From: Rhizomys pruinosus
Lineage: Eukaryota; Chordata; Mammalia; Rodentia; Spalacidae
NCBI GenBank assembly: GCA_009823505.1
Contig: VZQC01006595.1
Location: forward strand, 496,001 to 560,000
Reading direction: 5' to 3'
DNA: 64,000 nt
This document shows, piece by piece, positions 57,255 to 64,000 of this stretch. A program made the translations under genes and the position numbers. How positions within the stretch are numbered: the stretch's first letter is position 1; every line of letters starts with the position of its first letter. A model generated the notes under the pieces. The model was not told the origin of the DNA, made no database searches, and was given only the letters and a program-made list of their open reading frames with translations.

Positions 57255-57469
57255 CTGGTAGGCCTTGTTGCAGATCCCACAGCTGAAGGGCTTCCCTCCA
57301 ACGTGGGTCACCATGTGCCGCTCCAGCATGGAAGGGGCGCTGAATATCTTCCCACACGTGGGGCAGGGGTGGTATTCCTTGGAGTGCACCTCGTGGATGT
57401 GCTTCCGGTGATCCTGCAGAGTGGGGAAACTCATCCTGCATTTCTTGCAATCGTAGGGATCTTCTATGT
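57255..57469 (-). CDS. Zbtb40: Zbtb40 exon with two and a half C2H2 fingers
   Basis: 215-bp exon, acceptor cttggaaccag, donor TACCAG|gtgacc. It completes an Asn codon and reads IEDPYDCKKCRMSF...HRKHIHEVH, then HPCPTCGKIF...LERHMVTH, then the cysteine half FSCGICNKAYQ, which is completed in the next exon. All zinc ligands are present. The long pyrimidine tract before the acceptor and the perfect frame (2 + 71 codons) support the boundaries. The intron 3' of it (2.25 kb) holds a 73-bp minisatellite, a B1 and two B2 copies. Confidence 0.97.
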
Positions 57470-58029
57470 CTGGTTCCAAGAGGAAGATCCATGGGAAGGA
57501 GAGGCAGAGGGAGAAAACATCACAGGCAGCAGTCAGTGGGATGCCAACTGCTGTGCACAGCAAGATGGAGAACTGTGGAGTCAGACTCCGATGGCCACAA
57601 GTCACTGCAGCGATAACCTGGCTCCCACTCCCTTGCCCAGGAGGCAGGATTCTTTCTAGCTTACTGGACTTACCATCTCTGCAGCGTCCAATTGTTCTCT
57701 TGACCCCTCACTTCCGTCTTCAAGTCCATTCCCACCCTACTTTCCAGGGAGTATCACGCTTGCTCCTCCAGTCTGCAGTGGTGTTTGTATTTTCTACTTC
57801 CCTCTAGGGCTTTCCTAGATACTCCCTAGAGTGTGACTGTTTCTTCTGCCAGCAGCATGCTTCTTGGAGTGGGAGGAATGCTTCTTGGTTCCCTACCTGA
57901 GATCCACGTGCTCTGCATAGATGACCCCTGGTGACTGCTCAACACGGTGTGTTCCATGTACTTCAGGCCCATTAGCTCCTAGTCCTCCCACACCCTCGGG
58001 GTGAGGTTTTAGTGTGTGCCTTGTTTTTT

Positions 58030-58303
58030 TTTTTTTTAAATTAATTAATTAATTAATTAATTAATTAATTATTTATTTATTTATTTTATGTGTATGAATG
58101 TACTGTCTGCATGCAGGTCTGTGCACCCGTGTCGTGCAATGCCGCGGAAGTCAGAAGAGGGTGTCGGATTCCCCTGGAACTGGAATTCTCCTAGAATTGG
58201 AGTTAAAGACGGTTCTCAGCCACCATGTGGGTGCTGGGGATCGAACCCAGGTCCTCTGCAAGAGCATCGGCACTCTTAACCGCTAGGCCATCTCTCCAGC
58301 CCC
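58030..58303 (-). mobile_element. B2 SINE with (TTAA)n tail and internal duplication
   Basis: T run, about nine TTAA units, ATTT units, then reverse B2 to GGCCATCTCTCCAGCCCC. Carries CCTGGAACTGGAATTCT / CCTAGAATTGGAGTTAA. Confidence 0.93.
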
Positions 58304-58314
58304 GTTTGCCTTGT

Positions 58315-58440
58315 TTTACAGACTAGGAAAATCGAGGTTTAGAGAGTGGTCAGTACCTTGCCCAAGGTCTAACTAGGAAGTAGTGTCACTTGCCCTGAAC
58401 TACATGTGTAATGGGACATGCAAACTCCTCAGTAGAACCT
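58315..58440 (-). mobile_element. MIR-like fragment
   Basis: TTTTACAGACTAGGAAAATC, AGAGAGTGGTCAGTACCTTG and CCCAAGGTCTAACTAGGAAG follow reverse MIR. Confidence 0.6.
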
Positions 58441-59239
58441 CAAAAATAAAATGCTTCCTTAAAGCAAGAGAAACAAAGATATTTTAATAATACAAACTTC
58501 TGCCCACAAGCAGTGTTCAACCCATGAGCCCAGCCCGTGTGTGTATAGTGTCGGGAATCCTGACAGGAAGCAGCCTGCAGCAGCATTAGCTAGCTTCCCC
58601 ATGGACAGACACAGGCTTTTCAAACTGCAGGTTCATGTGGCCTTTCAAGATGCTCTGACACACGTTTCTATGAGTAATGCTGTGGTCCTAGGAAACAGCC
58701 ACGAATGGGAGGGTGGACAGTCTGCAGGGGAAGGAGGCTTGGGTGCTGGACCTGCTTGGATGGTGTGCTCTAGGCCCAGCAATGGAGTGGAGTCCTAAAG
58801 ATTAAGTCTTCCCCTTCCCTGATTCTCCCGTCACTGGAAAAAGATGACTAAAGCAGGACACCATTTTCTGAGTTCCAGAAGACATCAAATTGTGCTGTAT
58901 CTAGGCCAAACCCCACTTTTCTGGATGTCCACTGCAACTGGAGTTTTGGACAGTCCTGCTAACTCCTTGGGGATAGGACCACACCCAGGGTCCAGCCAGA
59001 TGCTGGGAACAGAAGAGTTCTGGCAAAGTCCTTGCTCGATGGCTGACAAGAGATGTGGATGTGTTTACGGAAAGCACAAGCTGTGAGATGTGATTTGCCC
59101 ACAGCTACAAACTGGTATGTGGGAAGGCTGGGGGAGGGGAAGAAAGGCAAGGAAGGTGCTTGTGCACAAAAAAGACATGCTCTGAGGTGACAGATGGTAC
59201 CCGACAGGGCTGCACTTATCACCAATACCACCAGTCTCT

Positions 59240-59445
59240 GGCATTTACTGAGCATTTCTGTGCCAGTGTGGACCTTTGTGCCTTACATGTGATATCTCAT
59301 TTAATTCCTCCAACAAGTCAAGGTGGCAGCATACTATTTATCTAGTTTGAAAGGAATAGGAGGCTTAGCAAGGTAAAAATATTTGTTTAAAGTCTCAGAA
59401 AAAGTAAGTGGCAGGGTCCGGATCCAAGTCTTCATCTGTGTGACT
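59240..59445 (-). mobile_element. MIR-like element, nearly full length
   Basis: TTTACTGAGCATTTCTGTGC, TACATGTGATATCTCATTTA and AGTAAGTGGCAGGGTCCGGA follow reverse MIR in order. Confidence 0.7.
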
Positions 59446-60004
59446 TTAAGAGAGAGAGTACTCAGTCTACTTGCTGTGCTTGTTAGCAACAGGACGCTAC
59501 AACAAAGGAGACTGAGAAAAGGTGAGGGCCAGCCACCCAGGGGAGAAGTGGGCACAGCCCCCAATAACTCAGAGACATACGACCCTTGGAAGAGAATGCT
59601 GGGCAGGAGGGAATGTGCCGGGTACCTGCCTGCAGAAAGGCAGGGTGAGAACAGGACGAGTGTGTAGGAGGGAGGGTGGGAAGTGGAATTATTCCAGTGT
59701 CCTGTGAGCCTGACAGTGAAGAAGCATTCTTTCCAACTTAATTTGCTTCTGCCAGCTGAACACTGTGAGGTGAACTAAAGAGGAAGACAAGGAGACAGTC
59801 TGGACAGAGACACAAGACACAGTGATATGCTAAGATGGGATTCTTCTTAGAGTAGGACAAGGGACTGTGTGTGTGGCTTTATAGAACAGGGAGGAGGGCT
59901 CCAGATGGGGCTCTGGTGCAGTGGCATCTCTGTTATGACCATTACATGAGTTCTCCATGCCAAACCCGACCCACGATGCCTAACATGGTGATCACAATAC
60001 ATAC

Positions 60005-60169
60005 TGTGAAAGGTGTGCAGATGGATGGAGAGGCCGTTGGCTTGCCGGAAGCCCTTGCCACAGTCCCTGCAGACGTATGGCTTGTCCCCAGTGTGGGTCC
60101 TCACATGGCGGGACAGCTCAATGGACTGGGCAAACACAGCGTCACAGTACTGGCAGGCGTACATTTTTC
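60005..60169 (-). CDS. Zbtb40: Zbtb40 exon with two C2H2 fingers
   Basis: 165-bp exon, acceptor gtgtttgcag, donor TTTCACA|gtatgt. It completes a Gly codon and encodes KMYACQYCDAVF...LSRHVRTH, a TGDKP linker of the Krueppel type, and then YVCRDCGKGF...SIHLHTFH. The final base A joins AC of the next exon to make Asn (FH-N-IEDPYDC). The TGDKP-type linker indicates DNA-binding tandem fingers. The frame and length agree exactly with the family. Confidence 0.97.
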
Positions 60170-60938
60170 CTGCAAACACACAAGGGCTTATAAGAACAAA
60201 CACTGAACACTGATAGCATTCCTACAAACAGAATCAAACTCTAAAGCACACACCAGAGAAATGTCACTCGCAGGTGACATTACCTCAGGCAATGCTGGGT
60301 GAGTCTGAGCTACCTCAACAAAGGCAAGTACCTCCCAAACACAGCCCATCACACAGTGGTGAGCATAGCTGGACGGAGGAACAAAGCTCCTGTTACCAAG
60401 AGAACCTGTCTAACAGGCTACCACACAGAGGAAGTGCTTATTCCACTGCCAGCAGCAAGCAGGCCCTTCTGTCCAGAAATGTCAGTTTAGATCTCTGTAT
60501 AACATAGTATAGAGAAACTCAAGTTTATGGAAAGCCTAGGCTGAGACCCTGTCTCAAATAAAATAAAAACAAAAAAATCTAGTGCGGATTCCCAACTGCA
60601 CACAAAGATGAGCTAGTGATTCAGGAGGAATGTGAGCCTTCCGGTACCCCACTTCAGTTAGCATGTATCCCTTGAGTCCTCTACTTCTAATCCATGAGAA
60701 TGGAACAATTAGAACAGTAGAAAACTGGTGACAGTTGAGCGTGGAGAACTGGTATTTGCCACCACATGCCCCAGTCTGCACTCCTTCCAGACCAGGAAGT
60801 GGTCACTGGGCAGGAGGGCTCCAGACAGGCTCTCGCTAGCCCAGCTTCAGCTAGGGCAGGCAGCTTCATTCTCTCATTTTCTTTCCTTTTTTTAACTGGT
60901 GGCTTTGAAATAAGGTCTTGTTTGGAAACAAAGAGTTT

Positions 60939-61084
60939 TAGCCGGGCATGGTGGTACACTTGGGAGGCAGAGGCAGGCTGATCTTTGTGAGTTCAAGGCC
61001 AGCCTGGTCTACAGAGTGGGTTCCAGGACAGCTGGGGCTACAGGGAGACCCTGACTCCAAAATACATAAAAAAAAAAAAAAAAA
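60939..61084 (+). mobile_element. B1 SINE with perfect target-site duplication
   Basis: GCCGGGCATGGTGGTACACT to an 18-A tail, flanked by GAAACAAAGAGTTT at 60925-60938 and 61085-61098. The usual CGCCTTTAATCCCAGCA segment is deleted after GGTACAC. Confidence 0.93.
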
Positions 61085-61626
61085 GAAACAAAGAGTTTCT
61101 TGAATGGAAAGCTAACATGATCCGAGTCCCAGGCCCAGTCCTCGATATCCCTCCCCTGCTCTCCAGAGGTCTTAGCTCAGAGCCCTGCATGCCACCTTAA
61201 TTGCCAGTCCCACCTTTCCCCACAACTCCACACTTGCCTGCCCAGCTCCCTTCTGCTCCCCTTTCCACCCAGAGCGCTAATGGAACTCAGACCTCTCACA
61301 GCACCCCAAATGCACCCTTGATGCTCTGGCCCTGCCACTCAACTGCCCCTGCCCAAGCCCATGCCAGCTTTTTCCAGCTCTGGAAATGGCAACATCATTT
61401 GCTCGTGCCCCAAACCCCAAAACCATCTAAGTCCCTAGACTGTCCTTCACATCCCACGCTGAATCCATCAGGAATCTGTCATATTCATTTTCAAAAATAT
61501 ATCCCTGAACTTGAGTGTTTTTCAACCCAGACTCAAAAGCCTAGTTGGAAACCATCTCTTTCACACCAGACTATCCTACTTCCCACTATCTGTATGTCTA
61601 AGCTCTTAAAGAGTGTGAAATCAGGG

Positions 61627-61835
61627 ACTGGGGAAATGGCTCCGTTGTCAAGTGCCTGCCATGCAAATATGAGTTCCAGAGTGTGGATCCTCAGCAACCA
61701 TATAAGAGCCTAGTTTGGTGGCCTGTGTCTAGAACCCCAGTGTTGGCCAACAGGGATAGGTGGGTCTCTATTGCCGGCCAGCTAGACTAGACAACTGATG
61801 AGTCTGAGAGCAGTAAGAGGAAGACACTTAATATT
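61627..61835 (+). mobile_element. B4/B2-related SINE, diverged
   Basis: GGACTGGGGAAATGGCTCCG, GTGCCTGCCATGCAAATATG and AGAACCCCAGTGTTGG suggest an old tRNA-derived rodent SINE. The exact family is unclear. Confidence 0.45.
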
Positions 61836-62129
61836 GACCTCTGCCCCCCACCCCCCACCCCCGCCGCCGCAGTGTGAATTACAGCTGTTCTCCCTCTGCT
61901 CCAAAACCTTTGGCTGGAGCATAACCCCCACAGATGCCTACATCCTAATCCCCAAAACCTGCTACTGTCACACAGAGAAAATGGGCCTTGCTGCTGTGAG
62001 AGTTAAGTATCTCCTGATGGAAAACTGAGCGAAAGTAGCCTTTAAAAGCAACAAAGGCCAGGAACCCAGTCTCCCAGAGCCTCAAATTCTGATGACCCTA
62101 GCTCCACTGAAACTTGGTTTTAGTCTCTA

Positions 62130-62180
62130 AGACTCCCTCCTTCCCTCCCTCCCTCCTTCCTCTCTCCCTTCCTTCTTTCC
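62130..62180. repeat. (TCCC)n/(CTTC)n pyrimidine-rich simple repeat
   Basis: CTCCCTCCTTCCCTCCCTCC and following CTTCC units. Confidence 0.85.
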
Positions 62181-62593
62181 TAACAACTTCTAATCTCCAG
62201 GGTGATAAGACAGTTACATGTATGGTTTTAAATTGTTATTTTTGGTAATTCATTAGGACAGCATAGAAAGCCAAAGTCCAGACCTTAACTCAGAAGAAGG
62301 CCTCACCTTGACGGTCCCTCTGTCCACTGGGTCCCCTCAGGATTCTGTTTCAGCTGCTTCCAGGGCCCCGTGGTCCAGGTTAAGAACTCATTTGCACTCT
62401 GAGAAGCTCTGCCCTCCTCTAAGACCTCCCTCTGGCTTGAGTGCTCACTTCATCCAGGTTTCTACCTCAGTGGCTGCTGGCTTCCCCAAGACTCTCCCTG
62501 GGAGGGTGAACAGCCTACCTGAGCCTTGGTCTCCTACCCTGACTGCTCCCGGTCTTTAGTTTCCATCACAGCAATGATTACCCTCTTGATTTC

Positions 62594-62665
62594 GAACTTC
62601 CTTTTTTTTTTTTTTTTTGCTGTTCTTAGCCTCCGCCTTTAACGGCTGTGCTATCCCCACAGCAC
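62594..62665 (-). mobile_element. Tiny poly(A) retroposon with tRNA-like 5' part
   Basis: Flanked by TACCCTCTTGATTTC at 62579-62593 and 62666-62680 (15 bp, perfect). On minus the insert is a 46-nt body with an A-box-like TAGCACAGCCG, then 18 A residues and eight further bases. It is shorter than any standard rodent SINE. Confidence 0.75.
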
Positions 62666-63777
62666 TACCCTCTTGATTTCTACCACACATTATCTTGCCC
62701 ATTGAAATGTAAGCTCCCCAAGAGCAGGGCATGTGTATTAATATCCCTATGCCTGGAATAGCACTCAAGAAATTCATTTACCAGAAAGTGTTTCTTGAGG
62801 GCTGTTCCAAGTTCTCTGTAAAGGACTAGCAGCTCTACTTTCACAAAGCCTACACTCTAACAGGGAGACTGACTAGAGATGAAATAAACGAATGAAGCAG
62901 ACACTTGTCATATGTTAAGGACTGGAGACGCTGGAAAGCAGGCTGGGGCCATGTCCTCTAAGGTGGTCAGGAAGTGTCATGGGAAGGTGAGGAAAGCCTG
63001 GAGGAGGGAGGAACTGAAACAGATACTCCTGGAAGGAGGAGGCCAATTAAAGTAAGAACAGACGTCCTAGAGGAAACGCACAGTGGGCCCGAAGCCTAGC
63101 AAGGGAGCTAACACTAGAGAAGAACGTGGGTAAGCAAAACAAAGAATGCAAGTCAGTGGAGTCGGGGTACTCAAGGAGGGCTGGGCTGGCAGGCCATCAG
63201 GACAGATTCCATACTGCATGAGATGAAAAGCCACTGCATATTTTGAGCAGAGGTGTGGCCTGACAGGGTTTCATTTTCAATATGTAAAGGGAAATGCTGA
63301 GACAAGGAAGATGGGGAAGCCATTGTAACCATGCAGCTGAGGTGATGCAGGTATCACTGCTACCTTCTCCATGTCCCCTCCCTGACTTCCCTGCTGCTGG
63401 ACTGGGCCCCACATATTCTCTCCCATTGTCTTGGACTGACAATGCTCTGCAACTCTCTCTGTGCTTCCTCCCTACCCCTCAGGCCAACAGTCACCTGTAT
63501 GGCCCAATCCACAGAAGATAGTCCATCAGGTCTTCCTCCCGCTTCAGCTACATATAAAGTGCAAACACTTCCTGGCCTTATGTAAATCCCAACCACAAAG
63601 TCTAATGTTGCTCTAGCCCACTTCTTCAGAAGGTAATGGGTTCCTAGACACCACATCTGGAGACTTGGAATTGCTTCTGCTTTTACAGTCCTTGAGAACT
63701 ATGCATGCCTGAGGCCAAATGGGTCTTAGGCAGCTCCTCCAACAGCAATCTTCAGGAAAAAGAAGGGTGCCCCTTAC

Positions 63778-63984
63778 CTTCCGAGTGTTTCTTCTTGGTG
63801 TGGTATGCCAAGGCTGAGGCCTGCGTGAAGGTCATGAGGCAATGCTTGCACATGAACGGGCGGTCCCCAGTGTGAAGGCGCAGGTGGTTCTTCAGGGTGG
63901 AGTTGGCTGCAAACTTTGCCCCACATTCCTCACAGGAAAAAGGCTTCTCATCAAAGTGTTCAGTCAGCTTGTGGTACTGCATGC
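63778..63984 (-). CDS. Zbtb40: Zbtb40 exon at window edge with two C2H2 fingers
   Basis: The donor CTCGGAAG|gtaagg is clear. The translation is MQYHKLTEHFDEKPFSCEEC, then GAKFAANSTLKNHLRLHTGD, then RPFMCKHCLMTF...AYHTKKKHSE. These are the histidine half of a finger (YHKLTEH) whose cysteines are in the next exon off the window, then two full fingers joined by a TGDRP linker. The best acceptor is cttcctag before GCATGCAG, giving 207 bp with a split Gly codon. A second AG (ATGCAG before TACCAC) would remove six coding bases, so this boundary is a little less sure than the rest. Confidence 0.93.
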
Positions 63985-64000
63985 CTAGGAAGGGTGCCAT

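Larger units (their letters stand above)
57470..60004 (-). other. Zbtb40: Zbtb40 intron with B2 and MIR remnants
   Basis: 2.5-kb intron holding an antisense B2 with a TTAA-repeat tail (58030-58303) and MIR-like fragments (58315-58440 and 59240-59445). The rest is unique sequence with no supportable exon. Confidence 0.85.
60170..63777 (-). other. Zbtb40: Zbtb40 intron with B1, B4-like SINE and a tiny retroposon
   Basis: 3.6-kb intron. It contains a B1 with perfect target-site duplication (60939-61084), a B4/B3-like SINE (about 61627-61835), a C-rich run (61845-61870), a TCCC-rich run (62130-62180) and a 72-bp retroposon with 15-bp duplications (62594-62665). The open frame at 61201-61713 on plus resembles nothing I know and is treated as chance. 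Confidence 0.8.

Noticed and set aside
56161..58286. Recurring small proteins resembling MYCLHAGLCT...VLCKS
   Set aside because: The same peptide appears at every B2 copy in the window; it is a conceptual translation of SINE sequence.
61201..61713. 170-residue open frame on plus within a Zbtb40 intron
   Set aside because: No recognisable domain or homology, opposite strand to the gene, and no splice or promoter support. Stop-poor because the region is C-rich.

Overview
The window is nuclear DNA from a muroid rodent. It is dense in B1, B2, B3, B4 and ID SINEs plus older MIR and L1 fragments, and has intron-split genes and one CpG island. The B2 copies carry long AT-rich tails, and several have an internal duplication. 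That suggests a cricetid (vole, hamster or deer-mouse type) rather than Mus or Rattus, but the species is not decided by what can be read here.

Two protein-coding genes are present, both on the minus strand and both running off an edge. Epha8 (ephrin type-A receptor 8, receptor tyrosine kinase) occupies 577-18507: exon 1 with the signal peptide lies in a CpG island near 18.4 kb, exon 2 at 13.8 kb, the large ligand-binding-domain exon 3 at 5.8-6.5 kb, and exon 4 at 0.58-0.73 kb. The rest of the receptor (fibronectin repeats, transmembrane segment, kinase, SAM) must lie beyond position 1. Zbtb40 (BTB/POZ zinc-finger protein 40) occupies about 47.2-64.0 kb: seven 3' coding exons carry eleven complete C2H2 fingers and the acidic C-terminus, followed by a probable 3.6-kb 3' UTR. 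Its BTB-encoding 5' half lies beyond position 64000. From memory, the order Zbtb40 then Epha8 in the same orientation matches human 1p36.12, upstream of the C1q cluster.

Layout: 1-18.5 kb is Epha8 exons and introns, with an L1 3' end broken by nested SINEs at 7.3-8.9 kb. 18.35-18.95 kb is the Epha8 CpG island and promoter. 19-47.2 kb is intergenic, with SINEs, two solo MaLR-type LTRs, minisatellites at 39.6 and 43 kb, a 300-bp polypurine tract at 30.6 kb and a few candidate regulatory blocks. 47.2-64 kb is Zbtb40, with a 73-bp intronic minisatellite at 55.4 kb.

All eleven exons were placed by hand. In every case the reading frame, exon length, AG acceptor and GT donor agree with the joined protein; the one exception is the outermost acceptor, which is near the window edge. 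I found no prokaryotic-type system, CRISPR array or novel gene cluster. The most noteworthy items are repeat-biology oddities (54-bp direct repeats flanking an LTR, a SINE-derived minisatellite, a 46-nt tRNA-like retroposon) and candidate regulatory blocks upstream of and within Epha8.
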